Part shown: positions 24,023-34,132 of the stretch, piece by piece
Position numbering within the stretch: position 1 is the first letter of the stretch
Layout: every line of letters starts with the position of its first letter
DNA from: Nymphaea colorata
Taxonomy: Eukaryota; Streptophyta; Magnoliopsida; Nymphaeales; Nymphaeaceae
Reading direction: 5' to 3'
Assembly: GCF_008831285.2 (NCBI RefSeq)
Contig: NC_045146.1
Location: forward strand, 16,879,289-16,943,288
DNA length: 64,000 bases
Made by a program: the position numbers and the translations under genes
The notes under the pieces: generated by a model
Seen by the model: only the letters and a program-made list of their open reading frames with translations
Database searches by the model: none
What the model was told of the DNA's origin: nothing

Positions 24023-24509
24023 GCTGCAAGTAAACCACATCTGTTTCCAAACTGTCATTTCCTTGAATAGACATTATTTGTTTGTCTACAACAGACACTG
24101 ACGATTCTCATAGAAATGGATGCTCAGCATACCATTGTTAGTGTGTTGACGATGCTAAGTGGTTTTCCTTTGGCTTTTGAGCCTGATAATTGCCAAGTAT
24201 CCTTGTTTCATCAGCAGGAGATACTGAGTTACATTAACATTATTCACGTTACTTAGTTGATAATGTGGAACCTTTCAAGGACCAGACTACTTAATGGGCC
24301 CTCTCCTTGAGGGATAAGCATCAAGGGCATCCATCCACCATGGCTTACGACTATAAGACATGGCACCTTGGATATAAAGTGACAGGATTGGATCTTGTAA
24401 GTGCTTTAGCACTGTTTCTTTTTTTCCCCACTTAATATCTCATCAACTTATGATGGTATTACAAGTGAAGCACTACCATGACAATCAAGGGAAGGGAGAT
24501 AATGTGTCT

Positions 24510-24612
24510 GGCAGCGTCTGCCTTGCTACTGTGGGGTTTAGGGCCCTTGGAAATGGCAGCGTCTGCCTTGCTACTGTGGGGTTTAGGGCCCTTGGAAATG
24601 GCAGCGTCTGCC
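24510..24612. repeat. Tandem repeat, 45-bp unit, 2.3 copies
   Basis: GGCAGCGTCTGCCTTGCTAC starts at 24510 and 24555, and a third partial unit (GGCAGCGTCTGCC) at 24600. The first two units are identical over 45 bases. The period is a multiple of three, which is why an open frame runs through it. Confidence 0.9.
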
Positions 24613-25836
24613 TAACCTCAGTTTGGTACAAGACAAGGTTTCAGAAACATCCCGGCTTGTTATATATACGTCTAATGTCTTTTTTCTGGTGCCCAAAGTT
24701 GGGTTCACGTATGCTTTTAAGCGATCAGGGGTTGCTTGGGCGCCTAAAAAGTGAAAGCATTTCTTTACAATGTCGATGCTATGCCAGTCGGGCGAATGTC
24801 CATTCTCTTTTTTCTTTTCCTCAACTTTATATCCACGACCATGAATCAGCCTCATAGTTTTAATAATTTTGCTTTCGACAATTAGATAAATAATTTTGTT
24901 AGAGAAAGTTTATGTCTCCATGGCTCCTGCAACAACTTGTAGAAGGTAAGAAAGAGTTAACAACTTAATTTTATCATTAAATCAAAAATGTATTTGGCTC
25001 ATTGATGAGAGCATATTCTGCATGAACTTGTGCAAGTTTTCCCTCTGTTAAACCAAAAAATAACATCAAGCAAAAGAATGGAAGTTTCATCGGTGGATAC
25101 CTTAACTTGAGCGGAGGAAAACATGCATTAGTCAAATCACAGTCTCGCCTCGAAACGAAAAGCAAAGCGGACTCTTTTTCGAAAAGCATGCCCGTCAGTG
25201 AAAAGAAACAGGTCAAATTAATCATAAAGGACGATCGGATTTAGACACCCAAACACACCACTAATGAGTTTCTCCTCCTAAGAACAGGGCCTAATTATTG
25301 AACAAAAGTATTAAGTAACGTATCATGGTATGCCGGCAGATGCATTTTTTCTTTAATAACTTTATTATAATTACGGGTGACCCAGATTTGCGAAGTACTT
25401 TGCCTTCTAGATATTGGCCTATGAAGTGTTGTAGTTTTTTGAGGATTTATGGTAAGAAAGAAGTATAGGAAGTTGCAGCAATGCCATCAATTTGTATGTT
25501 ATTGTAAAACTTTAGACCATTGTGTAAGGCACGCACGTTATCTTCCTATTCCTACTAGTTTTATACTTCCACTAATCCTCCTCAGCGCACCCTTTTTTAA
25601 AGACGCTTACAGAAAATTCCCAGTTTATTTATTTCCATTTTGACGCCAGCAACTTGTTGAATTTCAGAAAATGATACCCAACTTGCAAATTCTTCAGCCA
25701 TCGTGAAATTATGGAAAGAAATGAGGAGTCCTCATGAAAATGACCGTTTTGCAGTTTGCACCGACGTGCACAAGTCACAACGGCAATAAGCAACCGACTC
25801 CAGACCCCATTACAATAACTGAACCAAAGAGACGAT

Positions 25837-25845
25837 TCTCTCTCC

Positions 25846-25877
<32 letters not shown>
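25837..25877. repeat. CT-rich microsatellite in the tetraspanin 5' region
   Basis: An almost pure CT run lies 28 bases before the tetraspanin start codon, probably within its 5' untranslated leader. CT-rich leaders recur in this window (before the Gly/Ser-rich gene and the CER1-like gene). Confidence 0.85.
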
Positions 25878-25905
25878 GGGGATTCTGCCGTCGACGACCG
25901 GAACG

Positions 25906-27103
25906 ATGGGTTTTCTGAGCAACAACCTCCTCGGCATACTCAACTTCCTGGCGTTCCTTCTCTCGATTCCCATTCTGGCCGGAGGGATATGGTTAAGCAG
26001 GAGCGCCGGCACCGCCTGCGAGGAGTTCCTGGACAAGCCCCTCACCGCCCTCGGCGTCTTTCTGCTCCTGCTGTCCCTCGCTGGCCTAATCGGCGCTTGC
26101 TGCAGGGTCAAAGTGCTCCTCTGGATCTACCTCTTCGTCATGTTCGTCCTCATAGTTTTAGTGTTCTGTTTCACCGTCTTCGCGCTGGCCGTGACGAACA
26201 AAGGCGCCGGCGAGGTGGTTTCCGGCAGGGGATACAAGGATTACCGGCTGGGTGACTATTCGAACTGGTTGCAGAAGAGGGTGAGCAACGAGGGGAACTG
26301 GAAGAGGATCAAAAGCTGCCTTCAGGAGGGCAAGGTCTGCCAGAGCATGGTCGCCGGCGTTAGCATGCCGCAAGCGCAGTTCTATGCCCAGCACCTCTCG
26401 CCCATTCAGGTATTTTATGAAAATTTAAATTGAAGGAGCATTTATTGAATGAATTTAATTAAGGGCCTGTTTGAATATTGCTGGTGAAGAACACTCCCCA
26501 CTTATGTTTCAAACACGGGGGGAACCACCAAAAGTTCACATACTTTCTTTCACTCCCTGTAGATGTCCCCATACTCTTAATCCGAAAATTCACGGTCGGT
26601 AGTTGCAAAATAAACTACATGATGATATTAATCAACCGAAGGATTAAGTTGCATATTTTTTGAATGATCCCCACTATTTGCATTGAGAATATATGATCTG
26701 TAAGATTTAAAGCAACAGAAGGTGAAATGCGAGATGCCCTTTAATAGTTAAAGCCAGCTTTTGTTGAGGGAGTAATTTGGCAGTAGGTGAGTCTGAGATT
26801 GTGCGGTTTGTGCAGTCTGGGTGTTGCAAGCCGCCATCCATCTGCAACTTCACCTACAGTGGTCCGGCCAACTGGACCAAGAGCAACAATTCGTCCGGCG
26901 CCTCTGCCGATCCCGACTGTGGGACGTGGAACAACGACCCCAACTCTCTCTGCTTTGATTGCAACTCCTGCAAGGCCGGCGTGATCGACAACCTGAAGAA
27001 CCACTGGAAGAAGGTGGCCGTGGTGAACATCGTCTTCCTCATGTTCCTCATCATCGTCTACTCCATCGGCTGCTCCGCCTTCCGCGGCAACAGGGGATAC
27101 TGA
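25906..27103 (+). CDS. Tetraspanin, TET8/TET9-like
   Basis: Plant tetraspanins are four-pass membrane scaffolds of the plasma membrane and of secreted vesicles. Two exons, 25906-26409 and 26816-27103 (TGA), give 263 residues, close to the usual 270. Membrane segments are at about 8-30, 46-66, 71-96 and 235-257. The large outer loop is about 97-234 and carries the plant signature GCCKPP at 170-175, further Cys pairs (PDCGTW, LCFDCNSCKAG) and sequons at N179, N187, N192 and N193. LDKPLTALGVF, VTNKGAGE and KDYRLGDYSNWLQKRV are close to the Arabidopsis TET8 group. The C-tail is short (FRGNRGY) compared with TET8. The coding DNA is strikingly GC-rich at third positions, unlike the other genes here. 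The single intron sits just before the GCCK motif. Confidence 0.93.
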
Positions 27104-29574
27104 CCTTTTACTCCATCAACATTCCTCCTGCTACAGTCTCTTAATTATGGAGGACCAGTGTGTCTTATTTTCGCGTTTGTACTTCAGAAAAACAAAATTG
27201 TCTGTGGCTTAATTGTACAAAACTTTAAGAATCAAACATTTCTTTTCTTTCGAATCTAATGCAATGTGATCTCTGTAGTTTAAAGCTTAAACCAAGATAT
27301 GTATTCCGGCGGGTTTTATTTGAATCGCAAGTAGGATTTTATAGGTATTAAAACGTTTGGGGGATCTAAAAATTTCATTCCTAGACCAATCAGTTGGATG
27401 CCGAAGTTTTTGAACCGTAGACATGACGCCTGTATCACTGTATGGTTAGAATATTGATGAGCAACTCACAAAGTTGTTACTAAAGTATAACTACTGCACA
27501 ATACGCTGCATTCGTCGCCATCCTGCCTTCGAACTTACTACGGTTTTTCTCGTCAGATTCCATCCGTGCATGATAACGTGTACATTCAGATGATGAATTG
27601 GAGCTTTCATCTCGATTTTTATTACATTTTGTCATATAGTGAGGCAGTGTACCTGCTCTACGAATCTCATTTGTGCACAAGCTGGACATCGACCTCACTG
27701 GAATTAAACGGGAGCTTGGTTGCATGGATCTTGGCCGTTGATCTTTCATTTCAAAATGAAAGATAGAAAACATCAAGGATAAAAAGTAGTAAAATATCAT
27801 GTCTCATTTTTCTATCAGTCTTTCATCTTACAAAAATCAATGGCGAAGATATTGTTTACAAGTTTTATGGGTCACTTATCTATATACTCCAAAACTAATG
27901 GACATCACTGGACAGTAAGTGTAAGCCATTTGTACCATCAATAATGCACGGTTGCACGGTTGAGAGAAAAAAACAAAAAAACAAAGAAAAGGGTGATTCA
28001 GTTTACACTTTTTTTTTTTTCAACCGTATATCATGAATGAATAGATTCACCATCCATGGACTATTGAATGGTGACTCCGACCATGGTTCAAAGTTACCCA
28101 ATTCACTCATAATAACCATTTGATATATATTTTTTTCTTGTTTTTTTGGGTTTAGTGTGCTATGACTAGTCAAGGCTGTACAGCTAAAGAAGATGAATGG
28201 TTGAGGAAAAAAACAAGAACAAAATGTAAAAATAATATTAAATGATTAAAATGTTCATCACTATTTCTCTCGATTTTGGGCAGTGAGGCCGTCAGCAGGT
28301 ACCCAACCCCACATAGGCTCAAGCTTGGGCCTGAAAAAAAGGCATTGGTATCGGGCCGGTTCAGGTGGGTTTGATAATTTTTATTAATTTATATATATAA
28401 TTATAATATTTTATTATAATTAATTATATTTATATATTATTTTATATTAAAATATATATTTTTAATTTAATCCCGCAGAACCGCCGGATGTCCAGCTTAT
28501 GAATGCCCTGTCTCCTTGTGAATCACCTAGCCAACTTTGTATAAAGAGATATGATTGGACAAATGACAGTGTAAAAAGAATGTGTACTCAGTCTCAATCA
28601 GAGTTACTTTATAGGAAATATTTCACCTCTTTCTTTAACTGATGTTAATTTCATTTTTATGCTTTAATACTCCTCTAATCTTATTGCCTACAATAATGTA
28701 ATACCTTAAAATGTTCGCTATTTTGCTTTCATTTTATGCATCATTTCTATGGCCTTTTCATCTACCGGTAGCTCTTATCCGGCTACTCGATCGGAGTTCT
28801 TCAACTGGTTTCCATCCATCTCGATAACGGAGCCACGAGACGCGGTGCTTCCCTCAAAGTGGAAGGCTTCGTGGCGTATGACTTTCCCTTGGACGTACAT
28901 CTGCTTCTTGAGATCGCAATTATGAACGAGATTTAGATGAATATCGATCAAATGCACACTAGATGACCGGTTATTTTCATATTCCCATAAAACGTTTTGA
29001 GGTTAAAACATAAGATGCGTTAGGAAGTTAGGTAAGGTAGAATACTATAAAATGCAAACTCAGCTTCTAATATTTCTTTATCCTACTTCTTTCCTTCATT
29101 CTCTTCCACCCCCCCTTTTTTTTTGTACTTGAAAAAGTTCCTCCCGGCAACTGAAATTCACATCATGAGTACATGGCAAGCACGTTGAAGACATAAACTC
29201 ATGCACATGCAAGAAGTAGTCCAGACACTATTAATATTTATACTTTTAAACTTTGCAAACAAAGGTTGGCAAACATTGATTTTCTGTCCCACGAACATTT
29301 TGTCTGCAGTAGCCGTACGTAGCTCTCCTTCTACAGACCCCTCTTTGATCGAAATCACTACTCTTTCAAAGTGAAAATAACATTAACTATCTCAGTCAAA
29401 CATGGGTGAACGGAATAGCTAGGCATCTGCAACACTAGGCTCCAACCTCTCCCTCTCATTTAGAGGGAAACGGATCTGTAAGATCTAGTCCAGAGTCAAC
29501 ATCACCAGAACTTAGAAAGCAAGTCAATGCCGCAATGATCTAAACCATGTCCACATCCTTTTCATGATCAACAC
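27104..29574. other. Intergenic spacer
   Basis: No gene is supported. The stretch 28378-28475 is almost pure A/T, next to a GGGCCGGTTCAGGTGGG-type segment, probably a decayed repeat. The short open frames seen lack family motifs or splice partners. Confidence 0.45.
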
Positions 29575-30370
29575 CTACGGGCCCCAACTGTTGTTTAGCT
29601 CGCCCATGGAATAATGGCCGTCTTGGTCTTCATGAATAAATTCCACGGCCTTCTCAACGCAGCCATGTGAAGGTGCAGATGTTGAAGATGATGGCTGGCC
29701 TACAGATGGGAGCTTCGAGAGAAGGGCCTCAAGGCTGTTCATGGAGGGCAGAATTTCGTGATCTTGAGCAGCAAAGCTTGTATGCTCGCTTGGAATATTG
29801 CGAAATATTCCAGAGTAGCTGTGGAGTTGATTTTCTATGGGTAAAGATACAAGCGGTGCAGTTCCTGTTGCGTAACTAAGAGAGGGAGGGTGTGGCAGAA
29901 GGACTCCCGGTATGCTTTGCAGGTAGATGAGACTTCTTCTTATGCGAGAAATGAAGTCTGAATCTTCAAGTACCTGAGTGAAAAAGGAAAGAAATTATGA
30001 GGCTGTTGATTGAGCTAAGCAGGAAGCACATGCAATATTGAAGCGCCATTGATCCGCCATCACCTTTGAAAGCGATCCTAACTGAAGTACTCCTCCTCCT
30101 ACTGAGACCAAGGCAATTGTCTGCAAACAACGAGAAATAATTATTCTCTCTTGGTAGATATAAGTGATCACCTCATTTTCGTTAAAGATCTTTACCTGAA
30201 TTCCGGCCTGAAACTGTGCTTCCCATGATCTTGGTAGCTGTAATTATCAGAAAGTGGTTAGCTATCTAGAATTGGATTGAAAATGGAAAAGCATTGCAAC
30301 ACCAATTTGAATTTGATTTAGTGTGGAACCTATGACCGGCAATAGAACACACACACACACACACGCACAG

Positions 30371-30415
<45 letters not shown>

Positions 30416-31457
30416 CTCGACATTACTAACAAAAACTCCTATCCTGGAGAGGGAGGGAGTTCAATTTACTGACTGAGTCAGCTAAATTATGGCGCAGATC
30501 ACAGAAAATCCACTTTTCGCTGTTATTTGCAGCAACTCTTCCAATCAATCTGCAATGTTTGTAGGTGTAAGAAAACAAGTCTGATAAAATTAAAGGTTAT
30601 GCACACATACTGCATGAATCATGGGATTCTTTTACCCGTCTTCAAGGTTATAGATTTCATGTGCCATTCTGAAAAAAAGCCTCGGCTCTAAACTTGAACT
30701 TTTGGTCATGCCGCTGGAGAAATTGCAGAATCCATCTTCCCACACCAAAATCCTTAGGAAAAAATACAATCAATAGCATTAACGAATAAGTGATTGCAAT
30801 CAGAAACTGATTTCTTTCTTCTTGGATCTCACGGTCGCGAGTTGTTTTCGTCAAATTAACCTTAGAAAAGTGACATGTTCCGGCCATCTTGTGAAGATTT
30901 ACATTTCAATCTCTAGAACTTGAGTTGCATGAAAAATTATCGAACAATTAAGAAAAAGTAGAAGAATCTTCAATACCAAGCAAGGCCATATACGTCAATT
31001 TGTTGAAAGAATATGATCAGATGATTTGCTTAAAAATAACAGAGGCCAAAAGATCAGTTGAAGTTAGGAAGATGATCTAAGTGATAAGGTACGGCTTCAC
31101 ATATAAAGGCAAAGCTGTTATTGAACAGATAAAACCATTAAAACAACAGCATTAGTACTGGGATGGGAACTACTTACCAGTTTCTTTGGCTTCCTCTAGA
31201 CATACGATGACTTCCTCCATCTTCATCCCACCTACAGAAGTGATATGAAGAGACCAGTGAAACAAGTGCAATCTGATTGCTTATTTTGCAAGAGTTGAGT
31301 GCATTTCTTACTTGGGTGGTGGATAATATCTGGGCAGGATCCTCCAGAAAACTGCGTAGATCCAGTCAGAGTTTCCCTGTGTACATATGCTTCTAAGGGA
31401 CTGCTGTAGAAGGTGTGCTGCAGAAAATGGAGAAACTACAAACTTCTCTTCATCCAT
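29575..31457 (-). CDS. bHLH-MYC_N domain protein without bHLH (RSS3/WNK-related type)
   Basis: The gene encodes the N-terminal domain shared by plant MYC-type bHLH regulators, LHW and rice RSS3, which binds partner proteins; here it stands alone, as in the Arabidopsis proteins labelled 'WNK-related'. Exons on the minus strand: 31457-31312, 31231-31178, 30752-30636, 30549-30474, 30237-30196, 30120-30064 and 29973-29575, all in frame, 296 residues. Landmarks: LLQQSLRSICTQGNSDWIYA, VFWRILPRYYPPPKWDED, ILVWEDGFCNF, FFRMAHEIYNLEDGLIGRVA, SWEAQFQAGIQTIALVSVGG, GVLQLGSLSKVLED, IRRSLIYLQSIPG. The C-terminal 100 or so residues are Ser/Pro-rich and low in structure, with no bHLH. A role in nuclear transcriptional complexes is inferred from the family. 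The gene looks intact. Confidence 0.88.
30346..30411. repeat. (AC)n(GA)n microsatellite in an intron
   Basis: A run of AC (about 30346-30368) is followed by a run of GA (about 30374-30411). It lies in the bHLH-MYC_N gene intron between the exons ending at 30474 and starting at 30237. Confidence 0.9.
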
Positions 31458-32218
31458 GATCACTTCTATCTTAATGGATGTTTCTTTTTTATTTTCTTAT
31501 GGGAAATAGTTACTCATACGAACCACTGTGAGGACTGGAGACCTAAATATACTCCACCATCATCTACCAGCCATAAATACGATCAACATCTCGACAACAA
31601 CACGAAACAGATCCATGAACGCCACCCCTACCTTACAGAGCAGATCAGTGATTCTTCCTCGACTAATTAATATCTACCTGCTATATACCCCAAGAACCAA
31701 TATCAACAATGTAAAAGCTCCATGGTGCCTCCTCAGCTCCTGCATTTCATAGCCAAAACGTTTCCTTCTGCAACTAATTAGTCTTCTTACCAACCACATC
31801 TTGCTCTAAGTGCATAAACCCACCTTTAAATAACCAAATTGCAGACAGGTAGGAATTCACATGTGAATAATTGCACTTCCATTTTTGTTTTGGCAGTTCC
31901 TTCCACTGGATGCTTCCTTTTCTGTGTACTGACTGCCCTGCTTTCACTTTTATCACCCATGGCCTTTGCCTTTTCTTTTTTATCTCTTTTTGTTGTTGTG
32001 ATTGCCATCATTTGAGTATAGCTGTTGGTTTGAAAATCAACTTGGAAGATATATGTTTCAGATGCAGTATGCTGACACCATGCTGGCCGTTTTTGTTGAA
32101 AAACCCATCATCTCCAGGTGTAAGCCACCATCCATACTTGGACCACCAATTATAGCTAGGCTAAGATTTTTCTAATAATTGTACCTAATTGATCTACAGT
32201 TCTTAAATCGGCAACACC

Positions 32219-32229
32219 GACACACGCAC

Positions 32230-32265
<36 letters not shown>

Positions 32266-32282
32266 GTGTGTGTGTGTGTGTG
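32219..32282. repeat. Palindromic (CA)n(TA)n(TG)n microsatellite
   Basis: A CA run (with early CG variants) passes through a short TA run into a TG run, so the left and right halves are reverse complements and could fold as a hairpin with a TA apex. Confidence 0.9.
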
Positions 32283-33232
32283 TAATAATTGGATTTGGAC
32301 CTTTGAACTTAGCTATAGTTTCAAAATGGCTTACTAGTCCAAGCCCATCTACCTTATATTTACATGTGAAAGGGGTCAGATCACTGTTTGAAATAGTTTG
32401 CAAGATAATATCCTGAATCTGGAATAAACGGATGAAGGAAGAGATTTGGGCATCTTTGATCCATTTGGATGAGGCCCAAAATGGAGGTGCTTGATTAAAT
32501 TGTTAAACAAAACCATGTCCCTGTTTGATTGGTCATGAATGGCATTGCGTCAGTGTATTCCAATACTTCAAATTGGGCCAATAGCGTTAGCTTCCGACTA
32601 GATCTCTGACGCTGACAGATGTTAAGATATATTGAAATCATTATTCTTGGGACCAGCTCTTTTACATTCTGGAGATTCGTCAATGAAATAATTTGCATAG
32701 GCTTTAGGCAGAGAAGGTGGTACAGGAAATCAACTCTCTCACTCTCTCTCTCTCTCATTGGCGAAGGACGCATGATATTATAGTACCAAGAAATGGAGAG
32801 CGCCGATCAAAAGGAAAAATAATCGAGAGTGGTAGATAGCTTGATATCATAGCAGGGAAGAAGGGGAAGGTCGGATCAGAATTCTGCAGGGGCTCTGCTA
32901 GCCTGACGTACACCACAAGAACAAACGCTGTTTGGCCATGGCCTCTCTGCTGCCTATCCATTTCTTATCATAGGCTCTACCTTTTGAAAAAGATGGATGA
33001 AAAAGAAATACAAAATGTACAAAAGGCCGGCTAATAATTCACTCCATGATGTTGGCCTCACACCCTTCACCATCTGAATACTCAGCGACTAGCATCTTCT
33101 CGCTACACCTGAAGGCTCAGCAGCTAGCTAGATGGTACCTCTCTCTCTCAATATCTTGCTTGGCATCAGCGTCAGCATCAAAAGAAGCTACGGGAGGCGA
33201 GGGGTCCGCATCCCTAAACAGAGCCACTATGC

Positions 33233-33309
33233 AGAAGTATAACTACGTAATCTTTGATCGTCAAGCATGCTGAGATCAATATAATGTAGAAGTATAACTA
33301 CGTAATCTT
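33233..33309. repeat. Direct repeat pair, 22 bp, 55-base spacing
   Basis: AGAAGTATAACTACGTAATC occurs at 33233 and again at 33288, and the identity extends two bases further. The bases between the copies are unrelated to the repeat. Confidence 0.85.
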
Positions 33310-33886
33310 CACTGTCTATCAAATTCCTTTGGAGAATCTGTCCATATTTCTTTTGTTTAGAAGACTTACATTTGTACAATCGCTACCATGAAAAGCTATT
33401 GCCTATGCCAACAGACAATATCAAATTCTAACTACAGTTTGTTGGGAAGAAAATGCTTTAAATTAAGAAAAGGAAAAGCTTATAGGGAAGGAACAATCCC
33501 ATACTAACAAACTCATTATAAACTAAGTTAACAGCATATAGTTAATAACTAAAGCAAGATAAGAAAATCCTAATGCTAAATGAATCTCAAACAGGATGCA
33601 GATGATCCAAATAACAAACCTAAACCAAATCTTGGTCCCATATCTCAAATAATAGATCACCAAATCAAATCAAGTCAATCCACTCTTCATCTTCATCTTT
33701 ATAATGTGATTGGACGAAATACTTGAGCAGTCACATTGCATTTTTGACACAATAAAGAAAGGAGCAAAAAACTTGATTCAAACATCTTAATTCGCACAAC
33801 TGCACCCAAACCGAACTGAATCCTTCTGCTCAGAATTCCTTCATATTGCATGACGCCTTGGAAGTTGAAATTCGGGTTCGGCTCGG

Positions 33887-34069
33887 TCAGGCTGGGCTTG
33901 AAATGGGGGAACGTATGAGATTCCACCTCGCTGGATGGGAAATCCCTTGCGCAGAGGAGACTAGTGCACAGAGAAGAGAGAAGAGAAGAAGTTGTACTGA
34001 AGCATGTGGGAGCCTGAGAATCGGTACTCGATCGGTGGATGGAAGGAAGCATGGATTGTGGTCATCCAT
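33887..34069 (-). CDS. Possible small secreted peptide ORF (tentative)
   Basis: This is a 60-codon frame on the minus strand. Residues about 20-42 (LPHASVQLLLFSLLCALVSS) resemble a signal peptide or membrane anchor, followed by AQGISHPARW. It starts about 50 bases downstream of a TATA-like box on the same strand (34118-34124). Against it: earlier ATGs exist in the putative leader, the N-terminal 18 residues before the hydrophobic stretch are polar, and I recognise no family. A splice inside the frame (a GTGGAA donor near 33932) is possible and would change the C-terminus. Confidence 0.2.
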   Translation of the reverse strand: MDDHNPCFLPSTDRVPILRLPHASVQLLLFSLLCALVSSAQGISHPARWNLIRSPISSPA

Positions 34070-34117
34070 CCATCCATCTTATCTGATGTACGGCTCCCCA
34101 TGTCCTTGAAAGGTGCC

Positions 34118-34132
34118 ATTTATACGACGTCA
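34118..34132 (-). promoter_or_regulatory. TATA-like box with adjacent TGACGTC element
   Basis: On the minus strand TGACGTCG (a bZIP/TGA-type core) directly precedes TATAAATGG. The arrangement fits a core promoter firing leftward at about 34088-34093. What it drives is uncertain; the only candidate is the small frame at 33887-34069. Confidence 0.35.

Larger units (their letters stand above)
24023..25905. other. Spacer between the COX6B-like and tetraspanin genes
   Basis: It holds the COX6B 3' untranslated region, a 45-bp repeat at 24510-24612 (listed separately) and, at its right end, the tetraspanin 5' region with a CT-rich tract at about 25837-25877. The 135-codon open frame at 24450-24857 is kept open mainly by the 45-bp repeat and has no family resemblance. 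Confidence 0.5.
31458..33886. other. Spacer upstream of the bHLH-MYC_N gene
   Basis: It probably contains the promoter and leader of the minus-strand gene ending at 31457; no convincing TATA box was found. It also holds a self-complementary (CA)n(TA)n(TG)n microsatellite at 32219-32282 and a 22-base direct repeat at 33233 and 33288. No coding region is supported. Confidence 0.4.

Noticed and set aside
24450..24857. 135-codon plus-strand frame
   Set aside because: It is kept open by the 45-bp tandem repeat, with no family match and no splice or promoter context.
25629..26255. Frames of 160-173 codons on both strands at the tetraspanin start
   Set aside because: They run through the CT microsatellite (Arg-Glu or Ser-Leu runs) and overlap the real tetraspanin exon in other frames.
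30657..30887. 76-codon minus-strand frame
   Set aside because: It is a different frame of the bHLH-MYC_N exon that encodes ILVWEDGFCNF.
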